64,000 nt of DNA from positions 1-64,000 of the forward strand of contig JAFUIS010000013.1 of the NCBI GenBank assembly GCA_017468365.1, given 5' to 3'. A program made the translations under genes and the position numbers. Origin of the DNA: Oscillospiraceae bacterium (GTDB lineage: Bacteria; Bacillota; Clostridia; Oscillospirales; Ruminococcaceae). This document shows positions 7,496 through 15,283 of this stretch, piece by piece. The notes under the pieces were generated by a model. The model was not told the DNA's origin. It saw nothing but the letters and a program-made list of their open reading frames with translations, and made no database searches. How positions within the stretch are numbered: position 1 is the stretch's first letter; each line of letters begins with the position of its first letter.

Positions 7496-10400
7496 ATGAC
7501 CAACTTCGATTTTCTTTTGTCCGAAAAGAAGTTCGCAAAGTTTGCTTCTGCGGCGGTCACGGCGGAAAAAATCTTACATATCGATCCTGAAGCCTCGGTC
7601 ATAAATTGTCGCAGGGCAATGGAAATCGCCGTAAAATGGATGTATTCCGTCGATTCCGACCTTTCTGCTCCCTTTGACGAAAACCTCCGCAGCCTTATAA
7701 ACGAAAGCGATTTCCACGATATAGTCGGCGATGACCTTTGGAGAAGGCTTGATATCATCCGCAAAATCGGAAATTCCGCCGCCCACGGCGGAAGAAAAAT
7801 CTCCTTCGAGGAAGCGGTGCTCTGCCTTGAAAACCTTTTCGTTTTCCTCGATTTTGTTGCCTGCTGCTATGGCGATTCTTATGAACCCCAAACCTTCAAC
7901 CGCGACATAAAACCCTTTGAGCATGCGGTTTCTGAGGATTTGAGCACGGAAATCGAGCTTAAAAAACTTCTTGCGGAAAATGAGCACCTTAAGGAAGAAC
8001 TCACCAAGCGCCGCACCGAACAGCAGGTGAACTATGTTCCGAAGCCGCTGGATATTTCCGAATACCAGACCCGCAAAATCTATATCGACTATATGCTTCG
8101 GGATGCGGGCTGGGTTGAGGGCGTTGACTGGATAAACGAAGTTGAGCTTAAAGGTATGCCCAACAAATCCGAGGTCGGCTATGCGGATTACGTCCTTTTC
8201 GGCAGGGACAACAAGCCTCTTGCGGTGCTGGAAGCAAAGCGCACCTGCGTTGACGTTTCCAAAGGCCGCCAGCAGGCAAAGCTCTATGCGGACCTTCTTG
8301 AAAAAGAATACGGCCGCAGACCGGTTATCTTCCTTTCCAACGGTTTCGATACCCGAATCTGGGACGATAAATTTTATCCGGAGCGCAGGATCGCTTCCGT
8401 TTATTCAAGGCGCGATCTTGAAAAGCTTTTCAACCTTCGCACCGGAAGGACAAGCCTTAAATATGTAAGCGTGGATAAAAACATTGCCGGAAGATATTAT
8501 CAGGAAGGCGCAATAAAAGCGGTCTGCCGCGCTTTTGATGAGGAAAACCGCCGCAAGGCTTTGCTTGTTATGGCAACCGGTTCCGGAAAAACCAGAACCG
8601 TTATGGCGCTCTGCGACGTTTTGCTTCAGCACGGCTGGGTGAAAAACATTCTTTTCCTTGCGGACAGAAACTCCCTTGTAACCCAGGCGAAGCGCAGTTT
8701 TGTTAATCTTATGCCCACTCTTTCCGTCACCAACCTTTGCGAAGAGCGGGATAACTGTGACGCGCACTGCGTTTTTTCCACCTACCAGACCATGATGAAC
8801 TGCATTGATAACGTCAAGGACGACGAGGATAACAAACTTTTTACTGTCGGGCATTTTGACCTTATTATCTGCGATGAGGCGCACCGCTCCATTTACAATA
8901 AGTACCGGGATATTTTTAATTATTTCGATGCGCCGCTGGTCGGTCTTACCGCAACGCCGAAGGACGAAGTTGAAAAGAACACCTATGAGATTTTTGAACT
9001 TCCGGACGGTCAGCCCACCTACGGCTATGAGCTTGCCCAGGCGGTAAAAGACGGTTACCTTGTGGACTATATGACCGTTGAAACAAAGCTGAAATTCCTT
9101 GAAAAAGGAATTACTTATGAGGATCTTTCCGAAGAAGAAAAAGCGGAATATGAGGCAACTTTTACGGACGAAAACGGAGAGGTTCCGGAAAAAATCAGCT
9201 CATCCGCCCTCAACAGCTGGGTTTTTAACGAGGACACAATAAAACAGGTTCTCCATATCCTTATGAATGAAGGACTTCGGGTGGATTACGGACAGAAAAT
9301 CGGAAAAACGATAATTTTTGCCAAAAGCCACGAACATGCGGATAAAATCCTTGAAGTTTTCGGGAAAGAATATCCCCATCTTCCCGGTTATGCAAAGGTT
9401 ATTGATAACTATATGACCTATGCCCAGAGCGCCATTGATGAATTTTCCGACCCGGAAAAACTTCCGCAGATTGCGATTTCCGTCGATATGCTCGATACCG
9501 GTATAGATGTTCCGGAAATTCTTAATCTTGTGTTCTTTAAAAAGGTTTTCAGTAAAGCAAAATTCTGGCAGATGATCGGACGCGGAACAAGACTTTGTCC
9601 GAATCTTCTTGATGGAAAAGATAAGGATAAATTCTATATCTTTGATTTTTGCGGAAACTTTGATTTCTTCCGTATGAATCCGGGTAAGCCCACAGCAAAT
9701 ATGATTGCTTTGCAGGGTGCGATATTCCATCTTAAATCGCAGATTGCTTTTAAACTTCAGGATATTGAGTACCAGACACCGGAGCTTATAAAGTTCAGAA
9801 AATCTCTTGTTGATTATATGGTTAAAAAGGTGCAGGAGCTGAACAGAGAAAGTTTTTCTGTGCGTCAGCATCTTAAATATGTGGAACTGTTTTCAAATCC
9901 GGATAATTACGAAACCCTCAGCTTCGAGGACACCGTGAATATAGGAATGGAACTTGCCCCGCTTATAATTCCGGATAAAGATAACGCAAAGGCTCTTCGT
10001 TTTGACCATCTTATGTACGGAATTGAACTTGCGTATATCATCGGAAAGAAATATAACCGGGCAAGAAGCGACCTTATGAAAAAGGTGGATGCAATCTCCA
10101 AAATTGCCAATGTTCCGGAAATTATGGGACAATATGATCTCATCAATAAGATTCTGAACACCTCTTATGTCGAGGACGCCGGAATAAACGAATTTGAAAA
10201 TATCCGCGAAAATCTTCGCGGACTTATGAAATACATCGTTATTGACGGAGATACATACAGAACAAATTTCAAAGACGACGTCCTTGAAACGGTCTGGCAT
10301 GAATCCGAACTTGATAACGATGATCTTGCGAATTACAAAGCAAAAGCGGAATATTTTGTACGTGAAAACCAGGATAATATAGTTATCGCAAAACTTAAAT

Positions 10401-10786
10401 CCAACCAACCACTTACCTCCGTTGACCTTGAACAGCTTGAGAAAATTCTTTGGAGCGAGATAGGAACTTATGAGGAATATGAGGCAAACTACGGCGAAAA
10501 ACCGCTTGGAGAATTTGTACGCGAAATAGTAGGACTTGATATGAGCGTTGCAAAAGCAGCCTTTTCCGAATATCTCAACGATGCGAACCTTGATGAAAGG
10601 CAGATATATTTCCTCAACCAGATAATTGAGTATATCGTTCACAACGGTATTATGAAGGATATGTCCATTCTTCGGGAAGCTCCTTTTTCCGACAGAGGAA
10701 GCATTGTTGAGATATTTACTGATATCACCGTTTGGGCGGGAATCAAAAAGATTATTGATAAAATAAACGCCAATGCGGTTGTTTGA
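7496..10786 (+). CDS. hsdR: type I restriction endonuclease subunit R with N-terminal DUF4145-like domain
   Basis: HsdR is the ATP-driven translocase and nuclease of type I systems. In this 1096-residue protein residues 1-120 match the DUF4145 pattern (CRRAMEIAVKWMY, then RKIGNSAAHGG); residues about 185-300 form the nuclease domain with the YADYVL...LEAKR PD-ExK core near 228-248; then the helicase: Walker A ATGSGKT near 360, DEAH near 460, GLTATP, and QMIGRGTR in the second RecA domain; the C-terminus resembles the EcoEI-type HsdR helical domain. All catalytic motifs are present. Start at 7496 follows GAGGTGAT. It is the last gene of the operon and is followed by a terminator. Confidence 0.95.
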   Translation: MTNFDFLLSEKKFAKFASAAVTAEKILHIDPEASVINCRRAMEIAVKWMYSVDSDLSAPFDENLRSLINESDFHDIVGDDLWRRLDIIRKIGNSAAHGGRKISFEEAVLCLENLFVFLDFVACCYGDSYEPQTFNRDIKPFEHAVSEDLSTEIELKKLLAENEHLKEELTKRRTEQQVNYVPKPLDISEYQTRKIYIDYMLRDAGWVEGVDWINEVELKGMPNKSEVGYADYVLFGRDNKPLAVLEAKRTCVDVSKGRQQAKLYADLLEKEYGRRPVIFLSNGFDTRIWDDKFYPERRIASVYSRRDLEKLFNLRTGRTSLKYVSVDKNIAGRYYQEGAIKAVCRAFDEENRRKALLVMATGSGKTRTVMALCDVLLQHGWVKNILFLADRNSLVTQAKRSFVNLMPTLSVTNLCEERDNCDAHCVFSTYQTMMNCIDNVKDDEDNKLFTVGHFDLIICDEAHRSIYNKYRDIFNYFDAPLVGLTATPKDEVEKNTYEIFELPDGQPTYGYELAQAVKDGYLVDYMTVETKLKFLEKGITYEDLSEEEKAEYEATFTDENGEVPEKISSSALNSWVFNEDTIKQVLHILMNEGLRVDYGQKIGKTIIFAKSHEHADKILEVFGKEYPHLPGYAKVIDNYMTYAQSAIDEFSDPEKLPQIAISVDMLDTGIDVPEILNLVFFKKVFSKAKFWQMIGRGTRLCPNLLDGKDKDKFYIFDFCGNFDFFRMNPGKPTANMIALQGAIFHLKSQIAFKLQDIEYQTPELIKFRKSLVDYMVKKVQELNRESFSVRQHLKYVELFSNPDNYETLSFEDTVNIGMELAPLIIPDKDNAKALRFDHLMYGIELAYIIGKKYNRARSDLMKKVDAISKIANVPEIMGQYDLINKILNTSYVEDAGINEFENIRENLRGLMKYIVIDGDTYRTNFKDDVLETVWHESELDNDDLANYKAKAEYFVRENQDNIVIAKLKSNQPLTSVDLEQLEKILWSEIGTYEEYEANYGEKPLGEFVREIVGLDMSVAKAAFSEYLNDANLDERQIYFLNQIIEYIVHNGIMKDMSILREAPFSDRGSIVEIFTDITVWAGIKKIIDKINANAVV

Positions 10787-10861
10787 TATAAACGCCAAAT
10801 TTAGTTTTATATCAATTTTGACTTATAGCTTTGTTCACAAACAAAATACAGAAAATCCGAA

Positions 10862-10891
10862 AAATCCGGCATAATTCGCCGGATTTTTTTG
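10862..10891 (+). terminator. terminator after hsdR
   Basis: AAATCCGGC / GCCGGATTT stem (10862-10870 with 10878-10886), 7-base loop, followed by a T run. Confidence 0.85.
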
Positions 10892-10993
10892 GTAATATGG
10901 AATTGCTCAAAAAGAAGCAAAAAATGAATATCGAAAATCTTCGTAATATGGCGCTGCATAGTAGTGATTTGATGAATTAGATAGAAAAGATGT

Positions 10994-11085
10994 AAAAGCC
11001 GTTGCATGAGGGCATCGAAAATGAGTTTAGCGAGTTTCGCTTTTGGAACCCGCCTTGTTTTCTGTACCTGTGCAACGGCTTTTTT
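10994..11085. other. 92-base palindromic element, possible structured RNA or terminator
   Basis: Outer arms AAAAGCCGTTGCA (10994-11006) and TGCAACGGCTTTT (11071-11083) are perfect 13-base complements and end in a T run. Between them, 64 bases include a second small hairpin AGCGA-GTT-TCGCT and the repeated trinucleotide blocks GAGTTT. It could be a terminator with a large structured loop, a small RNA, or an end sequence of the neighbouring mobile element. No family recognised. Confidence 0.5.
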
Positions 11086-11198
11086 GTATCCTTTTTAGTA
11101 AAAGAGGCTGTGATTTATGAAAACTTGCACAAATTGTGATAGAAAAGTAGCACTACATCTCCATAACATTTTGAAAAAGTATGCGATATAATTTTATT

Positions 11199-12076
11199 GA
11201 ACGAGTTTTAACCCGACAAAATCGTACAATACCCACCCTTCCATAATCAGCAGAGAAACCTTTGACATCGTGCAGGAACTGCGTAAGAACAAACGCAGAC
11301 CCTCAAGAGAAGGCAGAACAAGTATGTTTTCCGGGCTTATGTATTGCCATGACTGCGGTTCCAAAATGTATTTCTGCACGGCAAAGGACTTTGATGAAAC
11401 GCAGAATTGGTTCACGTGCTCAAAATCAAGAAAGAACAAAGACGCGTGCTCAAGTCATTTCATAAGAGAAATGCAGATAGGCTTTTCGGTGCTCAAAAAC
11501 ATGCAGAATATATTCCGGTATGTTCAGTACAATGAAGAACGCTTTGCGGAAATGCTTCTTTCAAAATCAAAAGAAGATGAAAAGAAAGAACTTTCATCAA
11601 AGCGCAGGGAACTCGAAAAAGCCCGCAAACGCATTGATGAACTGAACAATCTCTTTCTTCAGGCGTACGAAGATAACATATCCGGAAAGCTTTCAGACGA
11701 ACGTTATGAGTTTCTTTATTCTTCCTATGAGAATGAGAGAAAAGAACTCAATGAGAGAATACCTGTTCTTGAAAAGGGAATATCCGAAGGAATGAAACAG
11801 ACTTCTGATATTGAGAAATTCATAGCGAAGGTAAAACAGGTAACGGAACTTGAATATCTTACCCCGGAACTTATACATGAGTTCATTTCAAGAATTGAAG
11901 TTCGCGCGCCCTACCGCAAAGACGGGAAAAGGTATCAGCGAATAGATATTTACTACCGTGATGTAGGAATCCTGAACTTCATAACCGGAGAAAAGCTTGA
12001 AGCAACTTTTGAACGGCATATTGACGAGATTTCAAGTAAAAGAAAAGCGGTGTCACCCGAGGGTAACACCGCATAA
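11199..12076 (+). pseudogene. large serine recombinase, C-terminal remnant
   Basis: The open frame begins after a stop at 11196-11198 and lacks the N-terminal resolvase catalytic domain with its active-site Ser. What remains is the C-terminal half of a Tn4451/TndX-type large serine recombinase: the 'NTHPSIISRETFDIVQ' stretch at the edge of the recombinase domain, the zinc beta-ribbon (CHDC ... CSKSRKNKDACSSHF), a coiled-coil region (about residues 110-190 of the fragment) and the typical C-terminal end with EFISRIEV...IDIYYRDVG. The only downstream start that keeps the frame is GTG 11270. The product could not recombine DNA on its own. It marks an old integration next to the restriction operon. 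Confidence 0.75.
12047..12072 (+). other. stem-loop over the recombinase stop region
   Basis: GCGGTGT (12047-12053) pairs with ACACCGC (12066-12072), with inner CCC/GGG pairs around GA. It overlaps the last codons of the recombinase remnant; there is no T run directly after it, so the following hairpin is the better terminator. Confidence 0.45.
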
Positions 12077-12097
12077 CAGATAAATATTCAATTAACA

Positions 12098-12155
12098 AAA
12101 GGCCGCCCTTGCCCTGCCTGCTTTATCGCAGGCGGGACAAAGCGGTGCCTTTTTT
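12098..12155 (+). terminator. terminator after the recombinase remnant
   Basis: A nested hairpin with inner stem CCCGCCTGC-type pairing (CCTGCCTGC near 12113-12121 with GCAGGCGGG 12128-12136) and outer GGC/GCC arms, followed by TTTTTT at about 12150-12155. Confidence 0.65.
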
Positions 12156-12158
12156 GTT

Positions 12159-12627
12159 TGGCGGAGATGGTGGGATTTCCGCTGCGCGGATTACTTCCGC
12201 CAAGCCAAAAATATTTCGCGGCGCTCATATTTTTGGGGCGTCAGGTACTCACCCGGTGGGTTCTTATCCACACCATAAAACAAAAAAGACTCCCAAAACG
12301 GAGCCTTTTTTGTTTGGCGGAGATGGTGGGATTTCCGCTGCGCGGATTACTTCCGCCAAGCCAAAAATATTTCGCAAAGTTCATATTTTTGGGGCGTCGG
12401 GTACTCACCCGGTGGGTTCTCATCCACACCATAAAACAAAAAAGACTCCCAAAACGGAGCCTTTTTTTGTTTGGCGGAGATGGTGGGATTTCCGCTGCGC
12501 GGATTGCTTCCGCCAAGCCAAAAATATTTCGCAAAGCTCATATTTTTGGGGCGTCAGGTACTCACCCGGTGGGTTCTCATCCACACCATAAAACAAAAAA
12601 GACTCCCAAAACGGAGCCTTTTTTGTT
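12159..12627. repeat. three tandem ~156-bp repeats containing the tRNA-Ser 3' end
   Basis: Three nearly identical units start at 12159, 12315 and 12472; the next period point, 12628, is exactly the 3' CCA end of the tRNA-Ser gene. Spacings are 156, 157 and 156 bases. Each unit begins with about 20 bases (TGGCGGAGATGGTGGGATT) identical to the complement of the tRNA 3' end (CCA, acceptor strand and T-stem), then diverges from the tRNA. On the tRNA strand each tail is followed by an intrinsic-terminator-like hairpin (AAAGGCTCC ... GGAGTCTTTTTT). Units also contain a CCAAAAATAT/ATATTTTTGG hairpin with a variable loop. Copies differ at only a few positions. Open frames through the repeat are not genes. 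Confidence 0.9.
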
Positions 12628-12718
12628 TGGCGGAGATGGTGGGATTCGAACCCACGTGCCCGGCTAAGGACAAAACGATTTCGAGTCGTTCTCGTTACGA
12701 CCACTTCGATACATCTCC
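12628..12718 (-). tRNA. tRNA-Ser (anticodon CGA)
   Basis: Read on the minus strand it begins GGAGATG and ends CATCTCC-G-CCA, with the CCA encoded. The anticodon stem AACGA/TCGTT closes the loop CTCGAAA, giving anticodon CGA (reads UCG). A long variable arm between anticodon and T arms identifies a class II tRNA (Ser). The T loop is TTCGAAT with a GTGGG/CCCAC stem. A promoter lies about 20 bases upstream. Confidence 0.95.
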
Positions 12719-12737
12719 GTATTTGGTTTGCCCGAAT

Positions 12738-12766
12738 ATCATAACACGATTTTGCCCCAAGGTCAA
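12738..12766 (-). promoter_or_regulatory. promoter of tRNA-Ser
   Basis: On the minus strand TTGACC (12766-12761), 17-base spacer, TATGAT (12743-12738), 20 bases before the tRNA 5' end. Confidence 0.7.
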
Positions 12767-12788
12767 GAATTTATAAGGAAAAACCGCC

Positions 12789-12817
12789 TTGACATAAGCT
12801 GTGATATAATATATGAT
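12789..12817 (+). promoter_or_regulatory. promoter of the CNNM/CBS protein gene
   Basis: TTGACA (12789-12794), 17-base spacer, TATGAT (12812-12817); a TATAAT overlaps the spacer but is too close to the -35. The start codon is 43 bases downstream. Confidence 0.75.
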
Positions 12818-12860
12818 ATAAAATGCTATATTATTTTAACGTATTGGAGGAAATATTCTC

Positions 12861-14195
12861 ATGGATGACCCAGGAAGTCCTTTGGCACTTATTCTTGTTT
12901 TTGCGCTCGTTTTGGTAAACGCATTTTTTGCTATGAGCGAAATTGCTTTCATCTCTCTCAACGATAACAAACTTCGCAAAGAGTCTGAAGAAGGCAACAA
13001 AAAAGCAAGAATGATAACCAAGCTCCTTGACGAACCCAACAACTTTCTTGCAACCATCCAGGTTGCCATAACTCTTTCGGGACTTTTGTCTTCGGCAATC
13101 GCCGCAGATACCTATGCCGACCCGGCGGCGGAATTTCTTGCAAAATTTATTCCGATAGATCCGGATATTGTGCACGGCGCAACTGTTTTTGTACTTACTA
13201 TAGTGCTTTCCTATATTTCTCTTGTGCTGGGTGAACTTGTTCCCAAGCGCATCGCCATGCAGCACCCCGAAAAAATTTCTTACGCAATAGCCGGAATACT
13301 TTCCCTTTGCTACAAACTCTTCAAACCTTTTGTAAAACTTCTCAGCGCTTCAACCAACCTTGTTCTTCGCCTTTTCGGAATCAACCCCAACGAAGAACCT
13401 GAAGAGGCTACCGAAGAAAACATCAGAATGATGCTCGACGCAGCCGATGAAAAAGGCACCATCGAAGAAAGTGAAAAAGAGATGATCAACAATATCTTCG
13501 AATTCGATGACAGAAGCGTCGGGGAGATCATGACCCACCGAAAAGACCTTACCGCCATTGAAATTTCCACCCCCATCAGCGAAGCGGTCGACCTTGCAAT
13601 ATCCGACGGATATTCAAGAATGCCCGTTTATGATGAGACTATCGATAATATCAAAGGCGTTATCTATGCAAAAGACCTTCTTACCCTCATCGGAGATACC
13701 ACCCTTGAAGGAAGAAAAGTCGAAGATTTCATCCGCCCTGTAAACTTCATTCCGGAATCCAACAGCTGCCGCGAGGCGTTTATGGAATTTCAGCAGAAAA
13801 AGATTCAGGCGGCAATCGTTGTCGATGAATACGGCGGCACCGCCGGACTTGTTTCCATGGAAGACCTCATCGAATCCGTAATGGGCAATATCCAGGACGA
13901 ATATGACAACGAGGAAGAAGAAATCAGCGCCATCGACGAAGATAACTTCGACTTTGAAGGAACCGTTCTTCTGGACGATATCGAGGAACTTCTTGATATC
14001 AGCGTTGACGAAGACGCAGATTACGATACTCTTTCCGGACTTATCATGGATATCCTCGGAAGAATACCCGAAGAGGATGAACATCCCGTTGTGGAATATC
14101 AGGGTGTCGAATTCACCGTCGAATCCGTTTCCGAACACCGCATAGCAAGAGTGCATGCAAAGATACTTCCCAAAGAAACGGAAACCGAAGAATAA
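12861..14195 (+). CDS. CNNM transmembrane/CBS domain protein (CorC/HlyC family)
   Basis: Membrane protein of the hemolysin C/CorC/CNNM family, implicated in divalent cation (magnesium, cobalt) homeostasis. Of 444 residues, about 1-190 form the CNNM domain with an N-terminal helix containing NAFFAMSEIAFIS and two or three further hydrophobic segments (LATIQVAITLSGLL; ATVFVLTIVLSYISLVLGELVPKRIA); about 205-330 is a CBS pair (RMPVYDETIDNIKGVIYAKDLL; IVVDEYGGTAGLVSMEDLIE); the last ~85 residues are the CorC/HlyC domain (YDTLSGLIMDILGRIPEE). Start at 12861 follows GGAGGAAA. Monocistronic, between its own promoter and a shared terminator. Confidence 0.93.
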   Translation: MDDPGSPLALILVFALVLVNAFFAMSEIAFISLNDNKLRKESEEGNKKARMITKLLDEPNNFLATIQVAITLSGLLSSAIAADTYADPAAEFLAKFIPIDPDIVHGATVFVLTIVLSYISLVLGELVPKRIAMQHPEKISYAIAGILSLCYKLFKPFVKLLSASTNLVLRLFGINPNEEPEEATEENIRMMLDAADEKGTIEESEKEMINNIFEFDDRSVGEIMTHRKDLTAIEISTPISEAVDLAISDGYSRMPVYDETIDNIKGVIYAKDLLTLIGDTTLEGRKVEDFIRPVNFIPESNSCREAFMEFQQKKIQAAIVVDEYGGTAGLVSMEDLIESVMGNIQDEYDNEEEEISAIDEDNFDFEGTVLLDDIEELLDISVDEDADYDTLSGLIMDILGRIPEEDEHPVVEYQGVEFTVESVSEHRIARVHAKILPKETETEE

Positions 14196-14206
14196 TTGTA
14201 AAAACA

Positions 14207-14235
14207 AAAAAAGCACCGCTTTGCGGTGCTTTTTT
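14207..14235. terminator. bidirectional terminator between the CNNM gene and aroF
   Basis: AAAAAAGCACCGC-TTT-GCGGTGCTTTTTT, a perfect 13-bp stem. It serves the plus-strand gene on its left and the minus-strand aromatic operon on its right. Confidence 0.9.
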
Positions 14236-14238
14236 GTT

Positions 14239-15267
14239 TTATACCATATCTGCAAGTTCGTAAATAAGGTTCTGGGTCTTTTCCCAACCAAGGCAGGGAT
14301 CGGTGATGGATTTTCCGTAAATACCGCCGTCGGTTTTCTGGCAGCCGTCCTCAATATAGCTTTCGATCATGAATCCTTTGACCATTTTTGCAATGTCGCT
14401 GTTATATTTGCGGCTGTACATAACTTCGTGAGCGATTCTTATCTGTTCGAGCCACTGTTTTCCGGAGTTTGAATGGTTACAGTCAACAATGACTGCCGGG
14501 TTTTCATAATTTCCGTTTGCATAAAGGTCATAAACGCGCTGAAGGTCCTCATAATGATAATTGGGGTGGCTGTTGCCGTGTTTGTCAACATATCCGCGAA
14601 GAATTGCATGGGCAAGGGGGTTGCCCTGGCTTTGAACTTCCCAGCCGCGGTAAATAAAATTGTGGGGAACCTGAGCCGCGGTAATGGAGTTCATCATGAC
14701 GGAAAGGTCGCCGCCGGTGGGGTTTTTCATGCCGACGGGAACGTCGATTCCGCTGGCGGTAAGACGGTGGTGCTGGTCTTCAACAGAGCGTGCGCCGACC
14801 GCAACGTAACCCAGAAGGTCGGAAAGATAACGGTGGTTTTCGGGATAAAGCATTTCGTCTGCGCAGGTGAAACCGGTTTCCTCAAGGGCGCGCATATGGA
14901 ATTTTCTGACGGCGCAGATTCCTTCAAAAATATCGGGTTCGCCATTGGGGTCCGGTTGATGAAGAAGACCCATATATCCCTGACCGGTGGTACGGGGTTT
15001 TCCGGTATAGATTCTCGGAATGATGACGATTTTGTCTTTAACTTCCTCCTGAACTTTTGCAAGGCGGTGGATATAATCAAGAACGGAATCTTCTCTGTCT
15101 GCGGAGCAGGGTCCAATTACAAGAACGAGCTTATCGGAACGGGATTCGAAAATCGATTTGATTTCCTCATCTCTTGCGGCTTTTACCGCGACCATTTTTT
15201 CGGTAAGGGGATACATCTTCTTGGTGTCCAGCGGAACGGGAAGTTTTCTTTTGAATTCCATATTCAT
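14239..15267 (-). CDS. aroF: 3-deoxy-7-phosphoheptulonate (DAHP) synthase, class I
   Basis: First enzyme of the shikimate pathway: phosphoenolpyruvate plus erythrose 4-phosphate gives DAHP. The 342-residue protein is of the class I alpha (AroF/G/H) type: GPCSADRE near residue 50, PRTTGQGYMGLLHQPD-type region (metal/PEP binding), and CNHSNSGK near 260. There is no fused ACT or chorismate mutase domain. The start at 15267 (MNMEF) is chosen because AAAGGAG lies 10 bases upstream; the frame continues further without a site. It is the last gene of the operon, 16 bases after tyrA. Feedback regulation probably uses the N-terminal extension as in other AroFGH enzymes, which effector is not predictable. 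Confidence 0.95.
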   Translation of the reverse strand: MNMEFKRKLPVPLDTKKMYPLTEKMVAVKAARDEEIKSIFESRSDKLVLVIGPCSADREDSVLDYIHRLAKVQEEVKDKIVIIPRIYTGKPRTTGQGYMGLLHQPDPNGEPDIFEGICAVRKFHMRALEETGFTCADEMLYPENHRYLSDLLGYVAVGARSVEDQHHRLTASGIDVPVGMKNPTGGDLSVMMNSITAAQVPHNFIYRGWEVQSQGNPLAHAILRGYVDKHGNSHPNYHYEDLQRVYDLYANGNYENPAVIVDCNHSNSGKQWLEQIRIAHEVMYSRKYNSDIAKMVKGFMIESYIEDGCQKTDGGIYGKSITDPCLGWEKTQNLIYELADMV

Positions 15268-15283
15268 ATAAAAAATCTCCTTT

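Larger units (their letters stand above)
10787..11198. other. intergenic region between hsdR and the recombinase remnant
   Basis: About 410 bases without a convincing gene. It holds the hsdR terminator (10862-10891) and a long palindromic element (10994-11085). Short frames here lack start signals. The bases just before 11199 are A+T-rich and probably remnant sequence of the recombinase element. Confidence 0.5.

Noticed and set aside
10807..11007. 66-residue frame on the minus strand after hsdR
   Set aside because: It overlaps the hsdR terminator and one arm of the palindromic element, and has no ribosome binding site.
12159..12627. CRISPR array
   Set aside because: The units are contiguous ~156-base tandem repeats without unique spacers, and no cas genes are nearby.
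12109..12704. Several 60-170 residue frames over the tandem repeat
   Set aside because: They repeat the same peptide in different frames because the DNA is repeated; they overlap the tRNA gene and have no start signals.
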